This document shows, piece by piece, positions 1 through 11,528 of a DNA stretch of 64,000 nt. The stretch spans positions 124,001 to 188,000 of the forward strand of contig JAESUZ010001514.1 of NCBI GenBank assembly GCA_017311185.1, given 5' to 3'. The notes beneath the pieces were generated by a model. That model was not told the DNA's origin, did no database searches, and was given only the letters and a program-made list of their open reading frames with translations. How positions within the stretch are numbered: the stretch's first letter is position 1; every line of letters starts with the position of its first letter. The DNA comes from Proteles cristata cristata (taxonomy: Eukaryota; Chordata; Mammalia; Carnivora; Hyaenidae). The translations under genes and the position numbers were made by a program.

Positions 1-270
1 GATATAAGCATTAAACATACAGTTTAACAGTCCCTATCAATGACAGAATAGTGGTTTATTCTGGAATTGTTAAACACAGGGAGAGAAGCAAATGGAGCTG
101 GGAGAGGGTTTAAAATGGCTTCAATTATATCTGCACTATTTTTGGTTTCTTGAAAATATCTGAAGCAAATACCTTTATCTCCTTACTAAACCTTGGGATG
201 AGTACAAAGCTGTGTATGTTCTTTCTTTTGATGTTGTATAGTAAAAATTTTGAAAAGTTATTGGAGTGGA

Positions 271-480
271 GCTCCTTGGTGGCTCAGTCGGTTAAGCGTC
301 CGACTTCAGCTCAGGTCATGATCTCACAGTTCGTGGGTTCAAGCCCCGCGTTGGGCTCTGTGCTGACAGCTCAGACCCTGGAGCTTGCTTTGGATTCTGT
401 ATCTCCTTCTCTCTCTGACCCTTCCCTGCTCACACTGTGTGGCTCTCTCTCAAAACCAAAGAAACATTAAAAAAATTAAA
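271..480 (+). mobile_element. Felid tRNA-Lys SINE
   Basis: The tRNA-like head contains an A-box (TGGCTCAGTCGG) and a B-box (GGTTCAAGCCC). It is followed by the CT-rich stretch and an A-rich tail typical of carnivore SINEs. Imperfect flanking duplications at about 252-265 and 481-495 support retrotransposition. The long ORF across it is spurious. Confidence 0.93.
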
Positions 481-495
481 AGAAATGTTACTGGA

Positions 496-1088
496 ATAAA
501 TAAAGCCTGAGGTGAGGGGTTGAACCAGAGGAACCTTCTAATGTTACTTTAGGTACCTCTACCCCTGGCAGGAATCGTCTAAATAATATCCACGGAGCTG
601 GTGTGGCAATGAGACATGAGGGTGCAAATTCATCAAGTGTCAGAGAGATACACCTTGTCACTTTTATTACTAACAGTGTAAGGTTCTGTAAGGCAAACAA
701 ATGCTGTGGTCAGCTCAAGGGAGACAGGTGCTCCGGATTCATTCCATATTCTGATTATAGTGCCCTCTAGTGGTGGCTCAGCACAATTCTGTAACACAGG
801 GCCCACTTTTTCATGTGTAGGTTAACTCTGTATATATTTTTCCACATATTAATGAAAACATACATAGTGGTTAATACATATTGTGCTGTGTAAGTCAACA
901 GCACAATAGGGTTATCAGTCATAATTTAATTTATTATTTAAAACTTGGCCACAACCTGACTTTTTAAACTTGAGTCTAGCACCTTCTTGGCCAGTGGTTT
1001 TTAGTTGATGATGTATGTTAGACTTGCCTCTGAAGTTTTATTCAAATGTAGTGTTTAGGACTTGCTCCAGACTTACTTACTCTCTTTA
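496..1088. other. Intergenic, no feature seen
   Basis: AT-rich single-copy-looking sequence between two SINEs. Short ORFs are present in both strands but none has a recognisable domain, a good start context or a plausible length. Confidence 0.6.
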
Positions 1089-1100
1089 CTTGATATTCTT

Positions 1101-1321
1101 TTTTATTTTTTTGTAATTTTTATTTATTTTTGAGAGAGAGAGAGACAGAGTGCGAGCAGGGGAGGGGCAGAGAGAAAGGGAGACACAGAATCCAAAACAG
1201 GCTCTAGGCTCTAAGCTGTCAGCACAGAGCCTGACATGGGGCTCAAACACACGAACCACAAGATCATGACCTGAGCTGAAGTCGGACACTTAACTGACTA
1301 AGCCACCCAGGCACTCCTTTC
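1101..1321 (-). mobile_element. Felid tRNA-Lys SINE, antisense
   Basis: Read on the plus strand it starts with the T-rich tail and GA-rich block and ends with the reversed head (AAGCCACCCAGGC). A 12-bp target-site duplication, CTTGATATTCTT, lies at 1089-1100 and 1322-1333. Confidence 0.95.
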
Positions 1322-1333
1322 CTTGATATTCTT

Positions 1334-2673
1334 ATTCTATATTCTTGGTATATACTACCTCAAATTCTGATAAATATAGAAAATCTCATCAGAGGTATTT
1401 CATATTATTTCTGTGCTTTCCCCGTGCTTCACACATATTAAAAAATTAGCATATTGACATATCTTTGGGGGGTTTCCCATGAAGTGTGACATTTCTAAAG
1501 TATTATGTTGATAACATTTTACCTGTACAAGTTTAACAGATTTAACCTACTGTTAAAAAGAAAAGCATAATAGGGGATGAATGAATAATACAATTAAATA
1601 GGTGAATATTCTGGACTTTCTCATATTTGCTAAATAGTAAAAACAAGACCTGCCCTAGAACCCCATAGAAAGTAAAAGTAAAGTACTTTCTAGGTACTTT
1701 AAACTAGTGATACTTCAAAGAATAGGCTCTTGGGGTCCATGCTTCTCTTGGCATTACATAGATGAATTTTAGTCTACCCCTAAAGACCGAGTCAGGATTT
1801 CCAGAATTCTTTAGTTGGGAACGAGATGGCTTTTGAAAGCTGCTAACCCAAGATATGACAGAACAAGAACTGATCACATTGTAATGAATCAACTGATGAG
1901 GCATGATTGTGGTTGTAGGCTCAGAATATTGCTGATGTTGTTTTAATGCTCTATTTTCTGCACACACAAGGCAGACTTTTTCTCTTACGCTTATCTGTAC
2001 TCCATAACAACTTAGCGGACTTTACTCTATAAACTGAAATAAAACATTTTTAAATGATATATTTTTCTCATTGACCTCACTTCTTATCTCTTGAGTTCAG
2101 AAACTATTGTTGAGTATACTTACTTTTCACAACAATATGTAGTTATTTGCAAAGGTTCGATAAGAATCTGTTCTTATCTGGGAAAACTGATTGAACAATC
2201 ATAGCCTTGCTTAGAATGTCATTTTTGGGAAAGAGGCCCATTTAATCAGATACGACCAGACATTTTTGAGGGAATAAGGTAGCTCCCCAGAAAAACTGTC
2301 ATAGTACCTGGCTTGCATGGTCTAGTTCCACAAGGGAGCAAGGAAAGTCACTTCTGGGCAGGCCAAGAAGCTTGGGGTATTTGGGGGACCTCAAAAACAG
2401 AGAAACAGAGAATTTGCTCACATTTATAGGTACTGCCAGTAAAATCTGGAGGAGAGAAACTTTTGAGTTTGGCTAAGAGGATAACCTCAGGATAACAAAT
2501 AATAAAGTCCATCTTAGATTCGTTACAATAACTTTCAGGCAACCAAACCTGAGAAGGCCCATATCATAAGTTAATACCCTTATTGCTCCTATGTAAACAA
2601 TCAGGCAAACCTATATGGCTTTTCTCACTGGTCTAGATATCCTCTATATTTGCTGCATGTTAATATTCTAATT
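1334..2673. other. Intergenic, no gene recognised
   Basis: AT-rich sequence with no repeat family I can name and no ORF worth calling. The minus-strand ORF at 1704-1967 has no recognisable domain. Confidence 0.55.
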
Positions 2674-2684
2674 AAGATTTATGG

Positions 2685-2892
2685 CTAGGGGCCCCTGGCT
2701 CAGACAATTAAACCACTGACTCTTGATTTTGGCTCGGGTCATGAACTCACAGTTTAGGAGTTCGAGCCCCACATTGGGCTCTGCAATGACAGCACGAAGC
2801 CTGCTTGGAATTCTCTCTCTCCCTTCTCTCTGCCCCTCCCCTGCTAACATTCTCTATCTAAAAACAAATAAACTTTGAAAAACCCTATAAAA
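2685..2892 (+). mobile_element. Carnivore SINE, older subtype
   Basis: This copy has the variant head 'gactcttgattttggctc' and the 'ctctgcaatgacagc' centre that mark a different, probably older SINE subfamily from most copies here. The target-site duplication AAGATTTATGG is at 2674-2684 and 2893-2903. Confidence 0.9.
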
Positions 2893-2903
2893 AAGATTTA
2901 TGG

Positions 2904-4044
2904 TTAAGTATGCTATTAATGTGGTCTCTAGTTCTTTATTTTTTGGGGTTATAAACTGATGCCTTATTATAGTGGACCTGGTTCTTCCTTTATAAGTCAA
3001 TTCCCTGGTTCATTATTTAATATAGATGAGATGGAAATAAGAATGCGATCTTTCAATTTTCACCAATTCACGGCTCCCTTCTGGTGCAGGGGAGGGGTAT
3101 AGAAGGAAAGAGAGGATAGTTAGGGGGATGGAGTCCAGGAGATTAAAGAATGAAAATGGAGAAGTTAGGATTAGGTTTCAGAGATAGGATGCAGAACTCT
3201 TGGCAGAAAGCCACTCACCTTTTTCTCTTCTGTCGCAATTGGGAGAAAGGGGTATTTCTCACTTTGCACTTAATTCTGAGATAACAGTATTGTTGTCCTA
3301 ACGGTGTGTTTGATCCCTAATAATGATTTGAGGTACATTCAGATTTTTATTTACACAAAATACCTGGTATTAATTTTTTACTCTTTTCTTTCAAATTCAA
3401 CAAAGGAGAATTGGAGAAGCGCTGGCTTAAGCTCAGCTTTGATTTTGCTCTCTCTGTCTCACAGCACGCTTCTGACCACAGCACAGGTGGAAGTAATTTC
3501 CTGCACTTTCTTGTGGCTCCCCACCACACACTTCATTGATCACCAGTGATTTCGATTACTCGTTTAGTAGTTCATATTGTGTGCTAGACTATACAGTGTA
3601 AATACACTGCGTTCCAGACAAAATGAACAAAAGGACATTTAGAATGGAAATGACAAATTCTAGATGGCATCAGCTCTTGCGGGCTTTTCCTCCCCTGGGT
3701 CACCTGGGCTATTCCAGAACTGCGAGTGCAGAGGTCATGATGAGGGTTCTTCTAGAAGATTTCAAACCAACCCTTACTAGATTAAAATTGGCTTTTATGT
3801 GTGCATTTTAAACATCCATTCTCCTTATTTAATTTCCAAATGTTTCCATGAAATGCATGCACCTGTTAGTTCCCTTCCTACTCCTTGCCCCCTTTTGTAT
3901 CAAAGCTCTTTCTGATCTTATACAAGGTGTGTGGGGTCTGGAAGCAAACAGCCACCTCCAGGGTGTAGCCCAATTTTAAGAGATTGAACTTTAAGGCTCT
4001 ACTCCTCACACCCCATCTCCCTACCTAAAGCAAGCTTTTTATAT
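2904..4044. other. Intergenic, no gene recognised
   Basis: Contains a GA-rich stretch around 3080-3200 and small overlapping ORFs at 3304-3549 on both strands with no recognisable motif. I see no repeat I can name. Confidence 0.5.
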
Positions 4045-4195
4045 TCCCTGTTCTCAACTCTGGAAAATGGGCTTGGTGATAGTACCTCGGGTGTGGGGTT
4101 GTTGTGCAGGTTAAAGAGCAGAGGTGCACATAAAGAGCTTCGCACATGGCTAGAACGTATAGGGCTCTCCGAAGTTAGTGGCTGCTATTATCACT
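4045..4195 (+). repeat. MIR fragment
   Basis: It has the MIR order 'aaaatggg...gatagtacctc...ggttgttgtg...gttaaa...agagcttcgcacatggc', diverged as expected of an old tRNA-derived mammalian SINE. Confidence 0.65.
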
Positions 4196-5524
4196 ACAAT
4201 TATTCTTAGCCACTCAGAAGACCTCATTCTCCCACAGAGCTCCAACAAAAGTATAACCGCAATAGGAAACCACAACCCAAGACAATAAAAAAATGGCAGG
4301 TAAACTTCTGATCTGGAGGTCAGTTATTCTTTCTGGGTATTTGATAGAAGTTGGCAGTGACGTTTCAGACAAATTAACTTTTGTTTACAGCAATTACCAG
4401 ATGGCAAGTCATTGAGTTACTTACTTGCTACTCTTCAGTGTTAGTGGAGGCCCAGTGCCTAGAAGCTTGAGCCAGGATATCTGAGGCTCCTGGGGACCTT
4501 CTCTTAATGAGAATCCGAGGAAGTCTGACGCCTTCTGGGAAGCCAGATGCCTTCTGGGACGTCCATTAAAGGGGCTTTCCCCTAGGCCTCTATTCATTTC
4601 AGACACCATTAGAGTTCTTACTATGTATTTCTTTTCCATCGTGCCTGTCTCTCTAGCTGGTTTCTATCCATGCCAATGTATTGGAGAGTGTAGAACACCT
4701 TTCTCATATGGCACACTTCTATGTAGCATCAGCCCATTGGAACAGATCATTACTCTTACTGCTCATTTAGGGGGACATTTTAATCCCCTATACAGAGGAT
4801 CTTCTCTACCAAACCTTTCTAAGGAACCCTAGGCAGTGTCTCATTTGTGCTCAAATCAGCCTGTGCCTGCTGGGCCCCCTTGGGTAGGTCATGCTTTTCC
4901 TGTTTGTCCTGGTTCACCTCCTGGAGCCTGCTGCCCTGCCTGGGGTGCTGCATCTTGGGCTGCAAGAGCATCCTGATGCCGAATGGACAACCATGACTAT
5001 CAGTCCTCATTGGACCAGAAGTGGGCTGACTGCTACTTTGTCTGTGGTCAGAGCTGCTCTGCGAACCTGAGCTGGGCACCTGCTGCCAGACTGAGCCCAC
5101 CACTGTCCTGCCTCTCCTCCATGGTAACTCTCTCAGCACCTCCCTCCCCTCTGCTCTCCTGGGGACACGAGCCACAGTCTCCTGGTCAGCCTCAGCTCAG
5201 CCTTCCCTGCCCTGCTGTGTTATCTCACCAGTCAGTCCTTATTCTTCCTATGGTATTTTTTGCCCTCTTGGGTTTCTTATCTGAGGACAAATAGATGAAT
5301 GGCCCATATCCAGGTCACGGTGCTTCTTCTGGGCTAGACATGGTCAGCAGTTGGTAGAAGATTCTAAATGACATCAAAGATTCAGAAGGTTTAGAATCGA
5401 AGATTCTAAAACTGACATAAATGAGTTTGGCTTCTGAGGAGAGTTAAAACCTACCCCAATGCAGGGCCTCTTCCATTCCTGCACTGAGCCCTTCATGGGT
5501 GCCCCTGGTCCTAAGGAAGCTACT

Positions 5525-5525
<1 letters not shown>
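4196..5525. other. Intergenic with a GC-richer block
   Basis: The stretch 4850-5230 is richer in GC than its surroundings and contains overlapping open frames on both strands (minus 4819-5175, plus 4983-5294). Neither encodes a domain I recognise, and overlapping frames in a GC-rich block are a common artefact. No repeat family was identified. Confidence 0.45.

Positions 5526-5569
<44 letters not shown>
5526..5569 (+). repeat. (GT)22 microsatellite
   Basis: An uninterrupted run of 22 GT units. The ORFs that cross it on both strands (poly Val-Cys, poly Thr-His) are translation of the repeat. Confidence 0.98.
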
Positions 5570-5575
<6 letters not shown>

Positions 5576-5929
5576 TAGGTGTGGCAAGACAGGGATGCGT
5601 TTGCTGACTCAAATGCACAGCATACTGGAGCTGACTACTGGCCACATGGCTGGGTTCATTTCTTCCATTCTCATCTCCAGACTCACCCTGTTCATCCTCA
5701 GGTTTGGACGTTACTCTCTGCTTTCCCAAGAGCAGCCGTGGAAACATGGAAGTTGTCTCCCAAGGGTCTCCTTCTGAGTGGGACCTTGTTCTTGCTTTGG
5801 GCCTAACATGGAATTGTCTGTCTACTCTTTGTAAGGTCTATGAAAGCTGTGATATCAACACGGTGACGCTTCTCTCTACCCTGGTCCTCTTGCTGTTCAT
5901 CCCCTCCCCGCCATTGCTGCCATGTAACA

Positions 5930-6430
5930 GCCAGGGCCCCAACAGGAAACAGATGGCGTATTGGAATTGGAATAACTCAAACAGGGATTATTTACAAAAG
6001 GACTAAATATAAAGGCATGGGTGGGGCAGAGAGGATCCACTGAGGTAGCACTGAAATGCAGGCCTGGCAGCAATAGAATTATTACATGACAAGGTAAGGA
6101 CTGGCATCACAAGGAAGGGAGGGGTGATCCAAACTTGGAAGGAGGGAGTCCTGTCAAGCAGGTGCCCTTGAGAGGAGTGGTAATCTCCAGGGACATAAAT
6201 AGCCAGCCTGGAGGGAGAACCTTGTGGAGAGAGAGCCAGGGACACTCCCCCCCCAACCCCCCGACCTGCCCTCTTCTCTGCTCCCTCTCTGATCTCCTGC
6301 CAGGGACTCCCACTGGCCAAACCCAAATGGGCTCTCTGTACGCCAGGTGATAAAATCCCTACTGCTCAGCCTCTGGGCCAGGAGCAGGATGAAGGGGCTT
6401 GCCAAAGACATTTGGCACATTCAGGGGCCT
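5930..6430 (+). repeat. Ancient interspersed repeat, copy 1 of 3
   Basis: It begins 'ggccccaacaggaaacagatgg', passes through 'ggattatttacaaaaggact' and ends around 'cccactggccaaaccc'. The same order of motifs recurs at about 38692-39175 and 56490-56960. It matches a widespread old mammalian repeat whose name I cannot assign. Confidence 0.6.
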
Positions 6431-6847
6431 CACAGCTCATGAGAACGAAAAAAAACCCAAGTATCTATTTTAGAAACTTATTTAACATTTAGTTGGTGGC
6501 TGTGTATTGGCTCCACCTGGTAATCTTAACTCCTGAGAAGATTTTAGCTTCTGAATCGCTGGGGGCAGGGGCATTCACTTTCCCACTAAATAGTCTTCCT
6601 CCCCTTGACATTAAAAAATAACCGTGGCCTGGTGTACTGCACCAAATCTTGGAGCTTTCCCCTTTTAGGACTGGATATGTCTCTTCTAGACTCTCAGGCT
6701 CCCAGGCCCAGAGCAGGGCCTATGCTGTCTCTTCTGACTCCCTTGTAAGTATAGTTGCACACTGTCCACGGGAGCTCTGGGTTCTTTTCCAGATGTGCCC
6801 CATATCTGCCTTGGTGCCTTCAAACCTGAACGTGGTTCACCCAGTGG

Positions 6848-7552
6848 CTAGGCTGACATTCTTAGGCCCATCTTCACAGTTCTGGTGGCAAAATACTGGA
6901 CCTTAGGTCTCTTTCTAGAAGGACCTTTCTTTCTTGGTTCCATTGCACAGTGAGAATTCACAGTCTGCTCTCGCAAAGTGAGATCCCGCGGTGCCTGTAA
7001 GGAGCACCTTAAAGTTTGCTCCTGCATGGCTTGGTTTCTCATACCCCTTTCTATCGCTCCCTCCTGTGCTGCTTTCTGCAACAGGCTTGTGAAAACTTGC
7101 TCCCTTCTCTTTTTAATGCATGCTTCATGTTTTTCCATATCTTCCGGTGACATGAAGCAATTGTCCATGAACTTCATTTATTTATTTTTTTAAAATGTTT
7201 TTATTTATTTCTAGGAGAGAGAGAGACAGCGTGAGCAGGGGAGGGTCAGAAAGAGAGAGAGGGAGTCACAGGCTGAAACAGGCTCCAGGCTCTGAGCTGG
7301 CAGCACAGAGCCCGACGTGGAGCTCGAATCCATGAACCGTGAGATCATGACCTAAGCGAAAGTCAGACACTCAACCAACTAAGCCACCCAGGCGTCCCTG
7401 TCCATGAACTTTAAGACATTAGCCCAATTGGAGTCATCAATAAGGACTAGCAGAAGGTGCAGTCTCCTGCCCTGGCCCGCAGTCTCTGGGGTTCTAATGC
7501 CTAAAAGAAATGTATTCAAGCTCCTCCCTCTCTTGAAGGCAGTTTCTAAGCC
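6848..7552 (-). pseudogene. Coding-like relic split by a SINE; product unknown
   Basis: If the antisense SINE and one copy of its duplication (7175-7411) are removed, one minus-strand frame stays open from 7552 to the TGA at 6848-6850, about 155 codons. The last 100 or so residues are charged, rich in Lys, Arg, Glu and Gln, and look like a helical stretch followed by a basic segment (residues such as KKRREQ and PRKKGPSRKRPK). No in-frame ATG lies near the start of the open region. A pyrimidine tract ending in TTTTAG (7501-7506 on the plus strand) could be a fossil splice acceptor. I recognise no family. It may be a decayed exon, a retrocopy or a chance frame. Confidence 0.35.
7175..7398 (-). 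mobile_element. Felid tRNA-Lys SINE, antisense
   Basis: A full SINE with a perfect 13-bp target-site duplication, TGTCCATGAACTT, at 7162-7174 and 7399-7411. It carries the 'taagcgaaagt' subtype marker also seen at 29723 and 41994. It interrupts the coding-like frame of 6848-7552. Confidence 0.96.
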
Positions 7553-7693
7553 TTACTATCTTGTTCTACTATTAATTCACTCTTTCTCCCAAGGACAATG
7601 GAAATGACTCCTTTGAGTCTTTGGAAAGAAAAAAACAGTTGGATTTTCCTTCCCATTGAAAAGAAGGTTTGTTTTTTTAAAAAATAAAATAGA

Positions 7694-7876
7694 GGGACAC
7701 CTGGGTGACACTTGTTGAGTGACTTCAGTTCAGGTCACGATCTCACAGTTCATGAGTTTGGGCCCCACATCAGACTCTCTGCTGTCAGCGCGGAGCCCAC
7801 TTTGGATTCTCTGTCCCACTCTCTCTGCCCTTCCCCCACTCTCTCACTCTCTCAAAAATAAATAAACAGTAAAAAA
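7694..7876 (+). mobile_element. Felid tRNA-Lys SINE, diverged
   Basis: The head 'acacctgggtgac' and the CT-rich body ending in 'tctcaaaaataaataaacag' are clear, with many changes in the A and B boxes. It abuts the old L1 that follows and may have inserted into the tail of that L1. Confidence 0.85.
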
Positions 7877-7879
7877 TTG

Positions 7880-8522
7880 TATATGTTTAAGGTGTACAGT
7901 ATGATGATTTGATATATATATAAGTAGTGAAATGATTACACAGTCAAGCTAATTAACATATCCCTTCATAGTTACATGTGTGTGGTGAGAGGACCTCAAA
8001 TCTATGCTCTTAGCACATTTCCAGCATGCAATACCACATTATTAACTATAGTGACCATGCTTTACATTAGATCTATGGTCTTACTCATCTTATGTAATTG
8101 CAACTTTGTACCCTTTGACCAACATCTCCCCATTTCCCCCCATTCTCCAGCCTCTGGTGACCACCATTCCACTCTCTGCTTCTACACACTTGACTTTTTA
8201 GATTTCACATGTCAGTGAGGTCATGAAGTTTTGTCTTTTTGTGTGTGGTTTGTTTAACTTAGCATATGTCCTCCAGGCTCATCCACATTGCAAATGGCAC
8301 GATCTTCTTTTCTCAGACTGAGTAACACACATAGACAAATATATACCAGAGTTTCTTTATCTATCCTTAGATCTATGTTTCCATATCTTGGTTGAGGTGA
8401 ATAAAGCTGTGATGAACATGGGGATTAAGATGAGACAGTGACTACATGAAGATGAAATGATTACATTTCCTTTGGGTATAGACCCAGAAGAGGGAGTGCT
8501 GGATCCTTTGGTGGGAAAAACC
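7880..8522 (-). mobile_element. Old L1 fragment, 3' end, antisense
   Basis: On the plus strand it reads as reversed L1 3' UTR and ORF2 tail, with landmarks such as 'ttaactatagt', 'gtaccctttgaccaacatctcccc' in part, 'tcctccaggctcatcca' and 'gggtatagacccagaag'. It is diverged and has no usable ORF, so it is an ancient mammalian-wide L1 copy. Confidence 0.8.
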
Positions 8523-9911
8523 CTTTGTGAACCACTTGAGCAGGGGTACAATCCCCTGACTATGTTTCTGTTTGGGCTAAGGCTGGTCCGATAGCTTCAA
8601 ATTATGAGCGACTTGCATGCAGAAATTAAAAAGGGAAGATGTTTCTCTGGGAAAAAGGGGGATAGGGCAGAGATCACTACCTTTTTGTTTCTCAGCCTAC
8701 CACTAGGGACTAGGTCTGATTCCTGTGTTTTGGAGTGTTAAGTGGCAATTGAAGGAACTTCTGATATAGGGATTTTGAGACTTGGGGTACAAAGCAGTAC
8801 CATCTCCAGATCTAGAAGGCCAAGTGTCACTCAGCTGGAGAAATATATTCTCTATTTCTGTGCTGTGCTTTGTACAGTATTTGGGAGAAATGAAGACCAA
8901 AAGCCACACACCTCCTGCAGCTTTGGGAATCTAGGAAAGCTTTGGCAGTGGGGACAGTCTTCCTGAGGTATCCAGAAGCAACAAATACTAACAAGAAGGG
9001 TGGAAGATAACACTGGGAGGAGACCTGACCACCACCATGCCCTGTCTCCAAGATCATTTCTGGGAAAGCCCATTTCTGGGTATTGGGTTTGCTCAAGACT
9101 CCAGTCCTATAGGGGTGGGTCAGAGCAATGAGCCAGCAAACTGGGAAGAAAGGTAGTATGGACAGCATAGAGATGAGGCTTGACTCTAGGACGTATGGAA
9201 CAATTGGGTTACGATCAGAAAACTAAAATGTCTTTAGCAACTTCACTAAATGAAAGTCATGAAATCTGTTTCTCTTTCTGTTGACTCCTATTCTTTGCTG
9301 CTTTTAGTTTCTCTCCAAATATAGATCAGATGCACAAAAGAAATCAACTTCCAGCATGCCGAATAAATGATCTCCTAGTGATTAACTTCCCTCTAATCCA
9401 TAAATCAGTGGGTATCATGAGTGAATATGAATATCCTGTGTGAAATTGGCTCATTTCACAGCTCTACTGAGTGTTTAAGCAGCTCTACTGTGTGTCTGTC
9501 TTATTTTCATTGGCCCTTCCTTTGTGAGCTCCAGGTTTTAGGCAGTAGCTATAATTATGATGATTAGTTATAGAAAGTGGTTGTTTTAACCCACCTATTT
9601 TATTTTACTACCACTTCGTTTTAAAGCAATTGAGATGGGAGAAGATAGAAGCCATATTTCTTTTTAGAGGTTTAGAGAATACATAAAACAAAGCTTTGAC
9701 ATTCTTCCCAACCAGGGATGTGTTCCATTATCAGAAAGAATTGAGGTTTCTAACCAAAACAGCCTACATACCTGCTGAGTCAATGGTACTCAACAGCATT
9801 TTTCTTTAGGTGTTTTAAGAAATGTCATTAGTTTCCCCCAAAGCGTTCTAAGGTTAAATGAGTGAATCAATGAGTTAATGTCAGGCAGGTTTGATTTCTG
9901 CAAGATTACCT
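8523..9911. other. Intergenic, no gene recognised
   Basis: No repeat was named. Overlapping minus-strand ORFs at 8703-9168 are unremarkable. A short string at 8582 resembles the first bases of a Y RNA but the similarity does not continue. Confidence 0.5.
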
Positions 9912-9925
9912 CTCAGAGACTTTTA

Positions 9926-10094
9926 AAATATGTTTTTTTATTTTTCAGAAGTGGGGGCAGAGAGAGAGAAAGAGACACAGAATCCAAAGCAGGCTCCAGG
10001 TTCTGAGCTGTCAACACAGAGCCTGATGTGGGGCTTGAACTCAAGAATTGTGAGATCATGACCTGAGCTGAAGTCAGATGCCACCCAGGTGCCC
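9926..10094 (-). mobile_element. Felid tRNA-Lys SINE, antisense, shortened
   Basis: The head, B-box region and GA-rich block are present, with part of the A-box region missing. A perfect 14-bp duplication (CTCAGAGACTTTTA) lies at 9912-9925 and 10095-10108. Confidence 0.93.
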
Positions 10095-10269
10095 CTCAGA
10101 GACTTTTATATGTTCATGCATGTGGTCTGGCTTCCTCAATAGGGGAATATGAATGGGAACCCTGTGGACAAATAACTTTGGGATACCGTCATGTCAGTAC
10201 ACCTGGTAGAAGGCCAGTGCTTTAGAACATAATTTCAAGATGTCTTATATGAGAGACATGGAGCAGCAC

Positions 10270-10625
10270 CACCCAGGTCCCCTTTCAAGGCAGGACTTGC
10301 TGTCCAGCTGCAGGGATGCCATAACAGACCATCTTGAGCTCATAATCTGCCTCAGCTGCAAAGAGCCTCCTTGTCCTTCCATGACCAACCCATTTGATGG
10401 CTGCACAAGGTGTGCCTAAGGTATCCATCCTCTTGTCCAGCCCTGACACGTTCATGCTTGTCACAGAGCTGCTGAGCAGGCTGGCCCAGGCTCTGTCAGC
10501 TCCACATTGCCATTTGCCTTCTCCCTCCATCCAATCCTACTTCATTTCTTTTCACAGGTGCTGATCCCCAATAAGCATCTTGTATGCCAGACTCTATCTC
10601 AGCATCTGCTTTTATAAAGCCCAAC
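10270..10625 (+). repeat. Old LTR-like repeat, family not assigned
   Basis: The end of this stretch, 'caggtgctgatccccaataagcat...ctcagcatctgctttt...cccaacctggg', matches the 3' end pattern of an old ERV-type LTR. A related end occurs at about 21580-21690. Boundaries are approximate. Confidence 0.4.
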
Positions 10626-10671
10626 CTGGGACATTACTGAGATTACTATAGTTTATAAAGGATCTTATTGC

Positions 10672-11450
10672 AATGGACTGAATGTTAATACCTCCCCCCA
10701 TTCATATATTGAAAACTAATCTCCAATTGCACCCCCCCAAATTGGGATTATAGTAAAAGATCTTCATAGGATTTGAGTGAGGATTACATGAGGTGTTATA
10801 AATTCTTAAGAACAGTGCCAGGACATTTTGAGGGCTATAGGCCATTAGATCGTATTGTTGCTAAGGCAAAGAATATGAACCTGTTACATTTTAAATAGCT
10901 GATCCTGGAGAGGTAGTCAGGAGCAGACCATGAGGGCTTTGTCCAGCACTCTCAGAATGAAGAATTCCCAGGGCGCCTGGGTGGCTCAGTCTGTTAAGTC
11001 TCTGATTTCAGCTCAGGTCATGATCTCATGGTTCGTGGGTTCAAGCCCCATGTTGGGCTCTGTGCTGGCAGCTAGTTCAGAGCCTAGAGCCTGCTTCGGT
11101 TTCTGTGTGTGCGTGTCTCTCTCTCTGACCCTCCCCTGCTCACACTGTCTTACTCTCTCTCTCAGAAATAAATAAAACACTAAAAAAAAAAAAAAAGAAC
11201 AAAGAATTCCCTCCCATGACATAGAGGATGTGAGAGAAGAGATGGTGGATTTATTTTAACAACAGTAATCCTGTTCACTCTGTAGCCACTGCCATCCCAC
11301 ATTGGGAAGAACTGAGCCCCTCAGCTAAGCCACTACTGAATTTCTGACCCACAGAAACTAGGATAATGTGTTTATGGTTTTAGACCAGTAAGAGTTGAGC
11401 AATTTGTTTCATAGCATTGACAATTATAGGAGTCTGGGTTGTTTAGCTTT
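10672..11450 (+). mobile_element. MaLR-like LTR interrupted by a SINE
   Basis: The 5' part starts 'atggactgaatgtta...cccattcatatattgaaa', typical of MLT1-class LTRs. The 3' part, after the SINE at 10970-11201, has 'cccacagaaact...aatgtgtttatggtttt'. The order and strand of the two parts agree with one old LTR split by a later SINE. Ends are approximate. Confidence 0.5.
10970..11201 (+). mobile_element. Felid tRNA-Lys SINE
   Basis: A nearly complete copy with a good B-box and an A-tail of about 15 A. The duplication AAGAATTCCC is at 10960-10969 and 11202-11211. It sits inside an older MaLR-like LTR. Confidence 0.96.
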
Positions 11451-11528
11451 GTGTCATCCTACTCCTCCTTTCTTTCTCTCTATCCACCAAGTATACTGTA
11501 AAAAAACTATTCTTAGAAATCATTCTTC

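Noticed and set aside
271..360. tRNA-like sequences with A and B boxes, here and in the other SINE heads
   Set aside because: They are the heads of tRNA-Lys-derived SINEs, not tRNA genes. The acceptor stem and anticodon arm are not kept.
4819..5294. Overlapping ORFs of 103-118 codons in a GC-richer block
   Set aside because: No recognisable domain and opposite-strand overlap. Composition alone explains the open frames.
5499..5777. ORFs with long Val-Cys or Thr-His runs
   Set aside because: They are translations of the (GT)22 microsatellite.
8582..8640. GGCTGGTCCGAT, like the start of a Y RNA
   Set aside because: Only about a dozen bases match. The pairing 3' end and the pyrimidine loop are absent and no A-tail or duplication frames it.
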